DNA of 6,341 nucleotides, from positions 1 through 6,341 of the forward strand of contig CACYCD010000050.1 of assembly GCA_902772755.1 (NCBI GenBank), in the 5' to 3' direction. Under the pieces are notes generated by a model that did not search any database, was not told where the DNA came from, and saw nothing but the letters and a program-made list of their open reading frames with translations. This DNA comes from an uncultured Ruminococcus sp. (GTDB lineage Bacteria; Bacillota; Clostridia; Oscillospirales; Acutalibacteraceae). Position numbers and translations under genes: made by a program. Below are positions 1 to 6,290 of this stretch, piece by piece; position 1 is the first letter of the stretch; each line of letters starts with the position of its first letter.

Positions 1-18
1 TAATTAGTGTTTTTATCA

Positions 19-24
19 TATAAT
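19..24 (+). promoter_or_regulatory. -10 box of the promoter for the two-helix membrane protein gene
   Basis: A perfect TATAAT lies 31 bases before the preferred ATG at 56. Transcription would start near base 31, giving a leader of about 25 bases that contains the ribosome binding site. The matching -35 box would fall at or before the left edge of the window, so it cannot be checked. The placement also argues against the GTG at 26 as a start, since that codon would lie upstream of the expected transcript start. Confidence 0.55.
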
Positions 25-40
25 AGTGATAATATCCAAT

Positions 41-46
41 GAAAGG
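41..46 (+). promoter_or_regulatory. Ribosome binding site that selects the ATG at 56
   Basis: GAAAGG sits 9 bases before the ATG at 56 but only 3 bases before the in-frame ATG at 50. The longer spacing is the workable one, so the ATG at 56 is preferred. The match to the anti-Shine-Dalgarno sequence is moderate. Confidence 0.55.
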
Positions 47-55
47 TCAATGTGT

Positions 56-883
56 ATGGATTTTGGTACAGCTATTAGGATCGTAGGAGGATTTACCCTT
101 GGGGGGTTGGTACTGCTTTTGGGACTGGTGCTTTTTGCAATTGTCCGCACTGTGCAGATACGCAGGGGCAGCCGAAGCGTTCTCAAAGGAGCGGTGAAAC
201 CCATCACTGCGATTTTTATTATCGGAGCATTGGTGGGGCTTATCTCGCTGATATTTATGTTTGCGACCGGTTCGTCCGAGGAAGTCGGTACTCTGCTGTC
301 GGTCATGAAGAGTAAAGACCGTGCGATATACAACAATGCAATGTATGTGCGTACAGACCTCACCTTCAATGGGACATCGGACTATAAGCTTGACAAAGCG
401 ACCGCATATTCGGGTGAAGGGGATATCAAGACTGTGAAGGATTACAGCGATTTTGATATCCTAGTGGCTATGAACAGCAACATCACGGGCACTCTTTTTG
501 TGCGTGAGGACGAAGAAAAAAGCTTTATCGCTTTTTACACCGACTACGGCAGGAATTTTAAAATCACAGCCACACTGGATTCTAAGGAGAGCAAGCCCTC
601 AGATATCTCGCAAAAAGCAGATGCGGAGCTTTTTTCCGCTCTTAAAGATGAGAATAATCTGAAAGAAGCGGATGCCTCTGCCGTCCCGTATATCAACGAT
701 GTTGCGGAGGAAAAAAGTGTTATCCTGAGTGCGACCAGCCTTGACGGGCTTGTCACGGAGCAGGTGTGTATCTATCCTCCCGATGACAGCGGACAGTACA
801 TCAAGCTCCTTGCAGACGGCGATGATATGCTCTGCTATGAGATCGACAAGAAGTATACAGACAAGCTAAGAAATCTTTTTTAG
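56..883 (+). CDS. Two-helix membrane-anchored protein of unknown function
   Basis: I do not recognise this 275-residue protein. Two hydrophobic helices are visible, at about residues 9-30 and 49-70. They are separated by a short basic loop (RTVQIRRGSR and following) that should lie in the cytoplasm. The remaining 200 residues, from about 73, are polar and acidic and probably lie outside the membrane. They contain no long hydrophobic stretch, and I saw no catalytic motif. The arrangement fits a surface-anchored domain or sensor, but that is inference. The start at 56 is chosen from the spacing to GAAAGG and the -10 box upstream. In-frame starts at 26 (GTG) and 50 (ATG) are less likely. The gene stands alone, ends in TAG, and converges on glgA with a terminator hairpin between them. 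Nothing in the sequence links it to glycogen metabolism. Confidence 0.85.
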   Translation: MDFGTAIRIVGGFTLGGLVLLLGLVLFAIVRTVQIRRGSRSVLKGAVKPITAIFIIGALVGLISLIFMFATGSSEEVGTLLSVMKSKDRAIYNNAMYVRTDLTFNGTSDYKLDKATAYSGEGDIKTVKDYSDFDILVAMNSNITGTLFVREDEEKSFIAFYTDYGRNFKITATLDSKESKPSDISQKADAELFSALKDENNLKEADASAVPYINDVAEEKSVILSATSLDGLVTEQVCIYPPDDSGQYIKLLADGDDMLCYEIDKKYTDKLRNLF

Positions 884-901
884 AGTTGTCCTAAATGTAT
901 A

Positions 902-931
902 ACGGCTGCACAGCATAGGTTGTGCAGCCGT
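902..931. terminator. Probable bidirectional terminator between convergent genes
   Basis: An 11-base-pair perfect stem (ACGGCTGCACA, 902-912, with TGTGCAGCCGT, 921-931) closes an 8-base loop. It lies between the stop codons of the plus-strand membrane protein gene (883) and glgA (941). On the plus strand it is followed by TATTATTATCTT. On the minus strand it is followed by TATACATTT. Neither is an unbroken T run, but the strong stem and the position between convergent genes support termination in both directions. Confidence 0.75.
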
Positions 932-940
932 ATTATTATC

Positions 941-2368
941 TTATGCCCAGTTGAGGGTGTCGTTGTAGACGTTGATGTAGTCCTGTGCACTTCTCTCCCA
1001 AGAATTGTCGCTCATCATTGCACGCCACATAAGCTGGTGCCAGCCCCAGTTGTCGTTGATACCTGCAAGTGCTCTCTTGACAGCATTGCACATATCTGCG
1101 ATGTCGTAATTCTTGAAGGTGAAGCCGTTGCCGTAGTTGTCTGCGGAATCAAATACGGAGTCCTTCAGACCGCCGACCTCACGGACTACGGGGATAGTGC
1201 CGTATCTGAGGGCGATCATCTGTGACAGACCGCAGGGTTCCTGCTTGGAGGGCATCAGGAAGATGTCCGCACCTGAATAGATCTTTCTTGCCAGCTCGGG
1301 AACGAAGCCGTGGCAGAAGGATACTCTTCCGGGATAATCCCAAGCAAGGTCATTGAAGAAGTCCTCATACTCCTGATCGCCTGAGCCGAGAATGATAAAC
1401 TGCATCTTCTGAGTGTTGAGCAGGTCACGGATACCGCCTCTTACGAGGTCAAGACCCTTATGACTTACCAGACGAGTGATCATTGCAACGATAGGTGTAT
1501 CCCAGCTCTGAGCGAGGTTGAGTCTTTCCTGGATCTTCTGCTTGCAGATTCCCTTGCCCGACATATCCTCCTTGGAGTAATTTGCATAGAGCTGATAGTC
1601 GGTAACAGGGTCATAGGATGCACAGTCGATACCGTTGAGGATACCGCAGAGCTTCCAGTGATTTCTGTTGAGGGAATGATGCAGACCGTAGGCGTACCAT
1701 GGGTCTTTGATCTCAGCAGCATAAGACGGAGAAACGGTGGTAACACGGGTGGAACACTCGATAGCACCCTTCATCATATTGAGCTTGCCGTCCATCTCCA
1801 GGATCTTTGTTTCTGTCGGAGGAATACCGACGCACTCTGTATTGACTTCCCAGCCGTACTTGCCCTGATACTGGATGTTATGGATGGTGAACACGCTCTT
1901 GATGTTGTAATACCAGGGGTTCTTGCTGTAGAACAGATAGTAATAAACGGGAACGAGAGCTGTCTGCCAGTCATTGCAGTGAATGATATCGGGATGGAAG
2001 TCGATGTAGGGGAGCATTTCCATTATTGCTCTTGAGAAGAAAGAATATCTCTCGGCATCGTCATAGTAGCCATAGAGCTTATCTCTCTTGAAGTAGTACT
2101 CGTTGTCAATGAAATAGTAGGTGCAGCCGTTCCACTGTGCCCAGAAAAGACCGCAGTACTGATTTCTCCAGCCTACAGGTACCCAAAAGTTGGTGATGTA
2201 CTGAAGCTGGTTTCTCAGGTTGCCGTTCATTGAGCCGTAGAGCGGTACAACTATCCTGCAGTCCTGACCCTTGCGGTTCAGTGTATGGGGAAGGCTTCCT
2301 GCAACGTCAGCAAGTCCGCCGCTTCCGCAGAACGGGTTGGCTTCACTTGCACAATATAATATTCTCAT
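941..2368 (-). CDS. glgA: Glycogen synthase, GT5 family, with an altered KxGGL motif
   Basis: This enzyme transfers glucose from ADP-glucose to the non-reducing end of an alpha-1,4-glucan in the cytoplasm. At 475 residues it has the usual bacterial length and the two Rossmann lobes of GT-B enzymes. Expected motifs are in order: SGGLADV at 16-22, HCNDWQ at 130-135, HNIQYQG at 163-169, GILNGID at 242-248, R299 and K304 in TRLVSHKGLDL, EPCGL at 377-381, and VGGLKD at 398-403. H163, R299, K304 and E377 match active-site residues of the E. coli enzyme (H161, R300, K305, E377). The oddity is residue 15: E. coli has lysine in KTGGL, which contacts ADP-glucose, and here the codon is GGA, glycine. AGGAGGT lies 7 bases before the ATG. 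The gene follows glgD by 59 bases and probably shares its transcript. It could be a variant paralogue rather than the main synthase. Confidence 0.95.
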   Translation of the reverse strand: MRILYCASEANPFCGSGGLADVAGSLPHTLNRKGQDCRIVVPLYGSMNGNLRNQLQYITNFWVPVGWRNQYCGLFWAQWNGCTYYFIDNEYYFKRDKLYGYYDDAERYSFFSRAIMEMLPYIDFHPDIIHCNDWQTALVPVYYYLFYSKNPWYYNIKSVFTIHNIQYQGKYGWEVNTECVGIPPTETKILEMDGKLNMMKGAIECSTRVTTVSPSYAAEIKDPWYAYGLHHSLNRNHWKLCGILNGIDCASYDPVTDYQLYANYSKEDMSGKGICKQKIQERLNLAQSWDTPIVAMITRLVSHKGLDLVRGGIRDLLNTQKMQFIILGSGDQEYEDFFNDLAWDYPGRVSFCHGFVPELARKIYSGADIFLMPSKQEPCGLSQMIALRYGTIPVVREVGGLKDSVFDSADNYGNGFTFKNYDIADMCNAVKRALAGINDNWGWHQLMWRAMMSDNSWERSAQDYINVYNDTLNWA

Positions 2369-2427
2369 TTCAATTACCTCCTGTAAGTGATTTATATTTC
2401 AATAATTGGCTGAACGCTTTCTGTTAA

Positions 2428-3546
2428 TCAAGAGATTATTGAGCCTCTCTCGATGTAAACAGGATAGTTGGGAGCACCCATCAGCTGTTGGTCGGAGGCA
2501 ATATTGCAGTCCTTATCAATAATAACATTGCTGATCGCAGCGTTTTCTCCAATTACGGAATCCTGCATAATTATGCAATTTTTTACAACGGCGTTTTCAC
2601 CGATGACAACACCCTTTGAGATTATGCTGTTCTCTACCGAGCCGTTGATCTCACAGCCCTGGGCAATAAGACTACCCTTGACCTTGCTTTCAAAGCCATA
2701 GCGTGAGGGTCTGTCATCACGAACCTTGGTGTAGATAGGTCTTTCGGGATTGAAGAGGTCGTCTCTTACCTCTGCCTTCATCAGATCCATTGAGATGCTG
2801 TAGTAGTCCTGCATTGAGCAGAGCATTCTCATATAACCCTTGTGCTCATAGCCAAAGACCTTGTAATCTTGAAGATCAAAGTCGAGGAAGATCTTGATGA
2901 GAGAAGTCTTGTTGGTGCTTATGCACTCGCGTACTATGCTCATCAGCAGGTCTTTCTTTATCATAAACGAAGAAGAAAGCAGATTGCACTCGCCCAGTAA
3001 CTGGGGTTTTATCTGAATTTTTGTGATCCTGCCGTTTTCGTCGATCTCTGCAACTGTCGGGCGGATCTTGTTTTCGCTGATGTCCTGGAATTTATAGCAG
3101 AAAGTGATATCCGCACCGTTCATAACGTGCTGATAGTACATCTGCTGATAGTCGATATTTGCAACCTCTGTAGTGTTGCAGATGAGGATATCCTCTTCAT
3201 CGCCGTGCTCAATGTAGCCGTGCAGAGTGTCAAGAGTTTCGATCGGGTTGTCAAAGCTCTTTCCGCTGAACGGAGGAAGAATAGACACACCGCTCTTTCT
3301 CTTGGAAAGATCCCACGCATTGCCTGAGCCTACGTGATCCATCAGGCTGAAATAGTTTGAAGCGGCAATGATACCGACATTGTTGATGCCTGCATTGCTC
3401 ATATTTGAAAGCGGAAAATCTATCATTCTGTATTTTCCGCCGAAGGGAACACTTGCCATTGTACGCTTTGCGGTAAGCTGGCTGATGCTGTCCTCGTTAG
3501 CATTTGAAAAAATAAGTCCTAAAACGTTGTTGCTTCTGCTGCTCAT
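2428..3546 (-). CDS. glgD: GlgD, non-catalytic-type subunit of ADP-glucose pyrophosphorylase
   Basis: GlgD is a homologue of GlgC that, in Firmicutes such as Geobacillus stearothermophilus, has little activity alone but raises the activity of GlgC when the two are together. This 372-residue copy keeps the fold signatures: [16 protein letters not shown] at 33-48, and a C-terminal left-handed beta-helix from about residue 270 with hexapeptide-like repeats such as [14 protein letters not shown]. The catalytic signatures are missing. The nucleotide loop GGQGSR of GlgC is replaced here by NANEDS (15-20), and the GDH triad with its catalytic aspartate is replaced by TTE (125-127). The loss is characteristic of GlgD and is not decay, since the frame is intact. 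Its ATG overlaps the glgC stop as ATGA, with GGAGGT 6 bases upstream, which suggests coupled translation and matched subunit output. Confidence 0.94.
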   Translation of the reverse strand: MSSRSNNVLGLIFSNANEDSISQLTAKRTMASVPFGGKYRMIDFPLSNMSNAGINNVGIIAASNYFSLMDHVGSGNAWDLSKRKSGVSILPPFSGKSFDNPIETLDTLHGYIEHGDEEDILICNTTEVANIDYQQMYYQHVMNGADITFCYKFQDISENKIRPTVAEIDENGRITKIQIKPQLLGECNLLSSSFMIKKDLLMSIVRECISTNKTSLIKIFLDFDLQDYKVFGYEHKGYMRMLCSMQDYYSISMDLMKAEVRDDLFNPERPIYTKVRDDRPSRYGFESKVKGSLIAQGCEINGSVENSIISKGVVIGENAVVKNCIIMQDSVIGENAAISNVIIDKDCNIASDQQLMGAPNYPVYIERGSIIS

Positions 3547-4748
3547 TTTTTCACCTCCATATTCTCGCCTATCATAGCCTTGGGCGGAATAACTACATCA
3601 TCACCGATAATAAGCTCGTCTCCCACAACGGAGATTCCCCACTCGTCCTTGTCGTCGTAGTCAAGCGGATTTCCGCCGACCTTGGCGTTTTGACCGATAA
3701 CGGTATTTTCGGAGATGATGGAATATTTGACATCTGCTCCTGCCTTGATAACGGTGTTGGGCATAACTATCGAGTAGTCGATCTTTGCACCTTTTTCTAC
3801 CTTAACGCCGGCAAAAAGGATAGAGTTGAAAACCTCGCCCTCTACCATACAGCCGTCAGCGATAAGGGAGTTCTGTACATTTGCCTCATCTGAAACATAG
3901 TGCGGAGGCATCATCGGGTTTTTGGAGTAGATATCCTTTACATCTATAATGGACTTGGGATCGAGCAGATCCATATTTGCGTCCCAAAGAGAATCGACTG
4001 TTCCAACGTCCTTCCAGTAGCCCTCGAAGGGATAGGCAAACATTCTTTCACCGCCGTTGAGCATTGCGGGAAGAACGTCCTTGCCGAAGTCATTGTGAGA
4101 ATCCTCTTTCTGAGCGTCCTCCACAAGGTACTTTCTGAGTTTGTCCCAGCTGAATACATAGATACCCATAGATGCGTTTGTGCTCTTGGGATGCTCCGGC
4201 TTTTCGTCAAACTCATAGATAGAGCCGTCCTCGTTGGTGTTGAGGATACCGAATCTTGAAGCCTCGGAAAGCGGAACATCAATAACTGCGATGGTGCAGG
4301 CTGCATTATGCTCCTTGTGGAACTTGATCATCTCTGCATAGTCCATCTTATAGATATGGTCGCCCGACAGGATAACAACGTAGTCGGGGTTGTATCTTTC
4401 GATATAGCTGATATTCTGATAAATTGCGTTTGCAGTACCTGAATACCACTCCGAGCCTGCCTTGGACTCATACGGACTCAGGCAGGTAACGCCCGAGTGC
4501 ATTCCGTCCAGCTCCCACGGCTGACCGTTGCCGACATACTCATTGAGAACCAGCGGTTGATACTGAGTGAGTACGCCGACCGCCTCGATACCGGAGTTGG
4601 TACAGTTGGACAGCGGAAAATCTATGATCCTGTATTTACCGCCGAACGGCACAGCCGGCTTGGCTATCTTCTTTGTCAGAACGCCAAGACGTGAACCCTG
4701 TCCACCTGCAAGAAGCATAGCAACGACTTCTTTTTTAGGTAACATCAT
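3543..4748 (-). CDS. glgC: Glucose-1-phosphate adenylyltransferase, catalytic subunit
   Basis: GlgC makes ADP-glucose and pyrophosphate from ATP and glucose-1-phosphate, the committed step of bacterial glycogen synthesis, in the cytoplasm. The 401-residue protein has the full set of motifs: [10 protein letters not shown] at 12-21 (nucleotide loop), [11 protein letters not shown] at 30-40, [12 protein letters not shown] at 101-112, [10 protein letters not shown] at 128-137 (D130 matches catalytic D142 of E. coli), FDEKP at 180-184 (K183 matches glucose-1-phosphate-binding K195), and SMGIYVF at 193-199. The last 110 or so residues form a left-handed beta-helix of hexapeptide repeats. K27 aligns with E. 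coli K39, part of the fructose-1,6-bisphosphate site, but the next residue is isoleucine rather than arginine, so E. coli-type activation should not be assumed. GGAGGA lies 5 bases before the first ATG and 8 before an adjacent second ATG (4745), so either could be used. This is the first gene of the operon. Confidence 0.97.
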   Translation of the reverse strand: MMLPKKEVVAMLLAGGQGSRLGVLTKKIAKPAVPFGGKYRIIDFPLSNCTNSGIEAVGVLTQYQPLVLNEYVGNGQPWELDGMHSGVTCLSPYESKAGSEWYSGTANAIYQNISYIERYNPDYVVILSGDHIYKMDYAEMIKFHKEHNAACTIAVIDVPLSEASRFGILNTNEDGSIYEFDEKPEHPKSTNASMGIYVFSWDKLRKYLVEDAQKEDSHNDFGKDVLPAMLNGGERMFAYPFEGYWKDVGTVDSLWDANMDLLDPKSIIDVKDIYSKNPMMPPHYVSDEANVQNSLIADGCMVEGEVFNSILFAGVKVEKGAKIDYSIVMPNTVIKAGADVKYSIISENTVIGQNAKVGGNPLDYDDKDEWGISVVGDELIIGDDVVIPPKAMIGENMEVKK

Positions 4749-4796
4749 TCAATTCCTCCAATATAATAAATTTTCGAGATTATACCCTTGTGAAAA

Positions 4797-4893
4797 CAGA
4801 TATTCTGCGTTGTTCTGTCGTATAAGTAAGCACAGCACCTTCGCCGTGTCGAACTCCGTCAAAATGCTGAAATACCGCTTGACCAAAACAACG
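4797..4893 (-). ncRNA. Candidate structured 5' leader RNA of the glgCDA transcript
   Basis: Between the predicted promoter and glgC, a GC-richer block sits inside very AT-rich DNA and can fold on the minus strand into a junction. Stem P1 has 10 pairs (4884-4893 with 4808-4817). P2 has 6 pairs (4878-4883 with 4858-4863) and abuts P1. P3 has 6 pairs (4843-4848 with 4831-4836) around the loop GAAGGT. A small hairpin CAGA-ATA-TCTG (4797-4807) touches the other side of P1. Each main stem has exactly one non-Watson-Crick pair. In all three it is G-U in the minus transcript and A-C in the plus transcript, which favours an RNA made in the glgC direction. I do not recognise a named riboswitch class. 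A copy of a dispersed repeat is an alternative. Confidence 0.45.
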
Positions 4894-4956
4894 GCGTACA
4901 TATAGAAAACTGTGTAACAGATACAATTTTGATATAGTACAATATTCTCTTTTACT

Positions 4957-4985
4957 ATTATATACCAATGTAGTAATAATTACAA
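4957..4985 (-). promoter_or_regulatory. Sigma-A-type promoter for the glgCDA operon
   Basis: On the minus strand, TTGTAA (4980-4985) and a perfect TATAAT (4957-4962) are separated by exactly 17 bases. The -35 box matches TTGACA at 4 of 6 positions. Transcription would begin near 4950, leaving a leader of about 200 bases before glgC. That is long for a gene with a strong ribosome binding site, and it suggests control within the leader. An 11-base palindrome abuts the -35 box on its upstream side. Confidence 0.65.
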
Positions 4986-4986
4986 G

Positions 4987-4997
4987 TGTATCATACA
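4987..4997. promoter_or_regulatory. Palindrome next to the glgC -35 box, possible operator
   Basis: TGTATCATACA is a perfect 11-base palindrome with 5-base arms around a central C. It begins one base upstream of the -35 box of the glgC promoter, where a dimeric regulator could contact RNA polymerase. It does not fit the CcpA cre consensus. In AT-rich DNA a palindrome this short can occur by chance, so this is only a candidate. Confidence 0.3.
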
Positions 4998-5041
4998 TAT
5001 AACGTAAAAGAAATTTTTTGTGCAATATCACAGACTCCCTG

Positions 5042-5065
5042 ATTTTTGCCGTTTTATTTTTGCTG
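5042..5065 (-). repeat. Two 10-base direct repeats upstream of the glgC promoter
   Basis: Read on the minus strand, CAGCAAAAAT (5056-5065) and CGGCAAAAAT (5042-5051) differ at one base and are spaced 14 bases start to start. They lie about 57-80 bases upstream of the -35 box. They could be regulator half-sites, or A-tracts that bend DNA or act as an UP-like element. The low complexity weakens the case. Confidence 0.3.
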
Positions 5066-5088
5066 TTTTGATTAAGTCTTTATCAAAA
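5066..5088. repeat. AT-rich inverted repeat overlapping the terminator T tract
   Basis: TTTTGAT (5066-5072) and ATCAAAA (5082-5088) are perfect 7-base inverted arms around a 9-base spacer. On the minus strand the first arm transcribed is also the T tract of the terminator hairpin at 5089-5114. The two structures are therefore adjacent and share bases. It may simply be part of the terminator, or it may be a protein site. Confidence 0.4.
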
Positions 5089-5115
5089 GGAGCTGTACCC
5101 ACAGGCACAGCTCCC
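5085..5115 (-). terminator. Rho-independent terminator of the secreted-protein gene
   Basis: On the minus strand GGAGCTGT (5107-5114) pairs with ACAGCTCC (5089-5096) in a perfect 8-base-pair stem with a 10-base loop, extended by one G-U pair at 5115/5088. TTTTGAT follows. It starts a few bases after the TAA at 5122-5124, which is the expected place, and it separates this gene from the glgC promoter. Confidence 0.8.
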
Positions 5116-5121
5116 GAAAAT

Positions 5122-6276
5122 TTACATTATATTATAGCTTCTATACAAGTAGTTGTTCCATCCGTCGGTGTCGGCTGAGGTCAGTTTGTAGGTACAGCTG
5201 ATACTTCCGTTAAATGCCGCAAAGTCGGTGAGCAGTATTGTTGCTTCGGTATAGCTGTCGAACATATCGCCGATGGTGTAGGTTTTTTCTTTCCGTACTT
5301 TTCCGCCGTTTTTATTTATGCTTGCAATAACAGTGACAGAGCCGTATTCAAATTCATCGTTTACGGCATCATTGAAATTTACACCCAAAAGTATCTTGTT
5401 TCCGTAAACTTCGGCGGCGTAGAGCTCACAATCGGATACGTTCTTATATCCCAAGGATTTCAGCAAAGCCTTTTTGCCGATCAGCTTTACCACACTGTTG
5501 CCGGTGCTTCTGTATACGGTGTTTTTCTTCAAATAAACGACAGTTTTTCCGTTGTTAGCACCCAAGACCGCACTGACATTTGCAGCGATCTTTGTCTTAC
5601 TGTCGTTCCGGTCAAGGCTGATCAGACTGCCGGAAGCGTTGATGTAATAGAGGTATTTTTTTGAGGTCATCATATTTTTATAATGACCGGAACCTGCGGT
5701 AAGCTTTTTCAACTTTGCAAAGGAGGTTGTTTTTCCGCTCTTAAGGTCAACTGCTTTGCCACTGTCCGTGTACAGCTTTCCGTTGAAAAGTACTGCGTTT
5801 TTGGCTGCTGTGAGCTTATTCGTTTTGCCGTTGTACAGAGAGTAGTAGCTTCCGTTCAGACGATAAATGACCTTTGAGCCGTAACCGCCTGTCAGCGTTG
5901 CTTTGCTCACGAGCAGTTTTTTGTTCTTTCCGCTTGTGTCCACCGAATAAACTCCGTTATCCGCTTCCTGCGTGTTCAGGCTGTAGTACACGGTGTTTCC
6001 ACGCAGATAAAACCTCGCCCCGACTGCATAGATGTCATAGCTGTCAAACTGTGCAAGCGTAACAGCTTTTCCCTTTGACGGCTTATACACCAGCTTGTTG
6101 AGATACTTTCCCTTGTTGTGTGTTACATACACCGCACCCTTGCTGTTGGAATAGATATTCCCCTGTGCCGCATAGGTGTTGGGTGTTTTGGCTGTCTTTG
6201 CAGACATTCCCACTGCCGACATTGAAACAAGCAGCATAGCTGCAAGTGCCAAAGCTATAAATCTTTTAATTTTCAT
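5122..6276 (-). CDS. Secreted lysine-rich propeller-like protein of unknown function
   Basis: The 384-residue product begins with a clear Sec signal peptide: basic MKIKR, a hydrophobic core at about residues 6-23, and a likely cut after MSA at residue 26. There is no lipobox cysteine, so it is probably released or wall-associated. The mature part has recurring beta-strand-rich units of the kind seen in propeller-like DUF5050 proteins, such as NTVYYSLN followed by GVYSVDTSGKNKKLL (94-122), GSYYSLYNGKTNKL (142-155), and YLYYINASGSLISLDRND (208-225). Lysine is abundant over most of the length, and the last 75 residues or so are more acidic. No enzyme motif is visible. A role in carbohydrate or surface binding is possible but unsupported by direct evidence. 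The gene has its own ribosome binding site and terminator, so it is probably transcribed separately from the glg genes downstream of it. Confidence 0.85.
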   Translation of the reverse strand: MKIKRFIALALAAMLLVSMSAVGMSAKTAKTPNTYAAQGNIYSNSKGAVYVTHNKGKYLNKLVYKPSKGKAVTLAQFDSYDIYAVGARFYLRGNTVYYSLNTQEADNGVYSVDTSGKNKKLLVSKATLTGGYGSKVIYRLNGSYYSLYNGKTNKLTAAKNAVLFNGKLYTDSGKAVDLKSGKTTSFAKLKKLTAGSGHYKNMMTSKKYLYYINASGSLISLDRNDSKTKIAANVSAVLGANNGKTVVYLKKNTVYRSTGNSVVKLIGKKALLKSLGYKNVSDCELYAAEVYGNKILLGVNFNDAVNDEFEYGSVTVIASINKNGGKVRKEKTYTIGDMFDSYTEATILLTDFAAFNGSISCTYKLTSADTDGWNNYLYRSYNIM

Positions 6277-6280
6277 ACAG

Positions 6281-6290
6281 ATCACCTTTC
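6281..6290 (-). promoter_or_regulatory. Ribosome binding site that fixes the secreted-protein start
   Basis: GAAAGGTGAT on the minus strand matches the 16S-complementary AAGGAGGTGAT pattern with a gap. Its AGG lies 8 bases before the ATG at 6276. This and the signal peptide that begins there decide against an in-frame TTG at 6315, which has no such site. I find no convincing promoter in the 51 bases left before the window edge. Confidence 0.7.

Larger units (their letters stand above)
4749..5121. other. Intergenic control region between glgC and the secreted-protein gene
   Basis: This 373-base stretch has no confident gene. From right to left it holds the terminator of the secreted-protein gene (5085-5115), an AT-rich inverted repeat (5066-5088), two copies of a 10-base direct repeat (5042-5065), an 11-base palindrome (4987-4997), a minus-strand promoter (4957-4985), the foldable leader block (4797-4893), and the glgC ribosome binding site GGAGGA (4754-4759). 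It is mostly AT-rich, with a clear GC-richer island at about 4800-4895. A 50-codon minus-strand frame without a ribosome binding site runs across the leader and ends at 4749. Confidence 0.8.

Noticed and set aside
26..55. GTG at 26 or ATG at 50 as the start of the first gene
   Set aside because: GTG 26 lies before the expected transcript start from the -10 box at 19-24. ATG 50 is only 3 bases from the ribosome binding site. ATG 56 has correct spacing.
1460..2035. 191-codon open frame on the plus strand opposite glgA
   Set aside because: It lies entirely antisense to a well-supported glgA, has no domain I recognise, and is best explained by the codon pattern of the opposite strand.
2428..3546. 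glgD as a decayed copy of glgC
   Set aside because: The frame is intact, the length is typical, the start is coupled to glgC, and the missing catalytic residues are characteristic of GlgD proteins.
3900..4259. 119-codon plus-strand frame and other frames opposite glgC
   Set aside because: These are antisense or out-of-frame to glgC, whose motifs are complete across the region.
4779..4784. TATAAT on the minus strand close to glgC as a second promoter
   Set aside because: At 17 bases upstream the hexamer is CAGAAT or similar, a poor -35 box, and there is no TG extension. The promoter at 4957-4985 is much better.
4797..4807. Small hairpin CAGA-ATA-TCTG followed by TTTT as an attenuator terminator
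   Set aside because: Four pairs with a three-base loop and a T run of four are too weak for an intrinsic terminator by themselves.
4749..4893. Leader acting by hiding the glgC ribosome binding site
   Set aside because: I found no stretch in the leader complementary to GGAGGA, so simple sequestration is not supported. Another mechanism would be needed.
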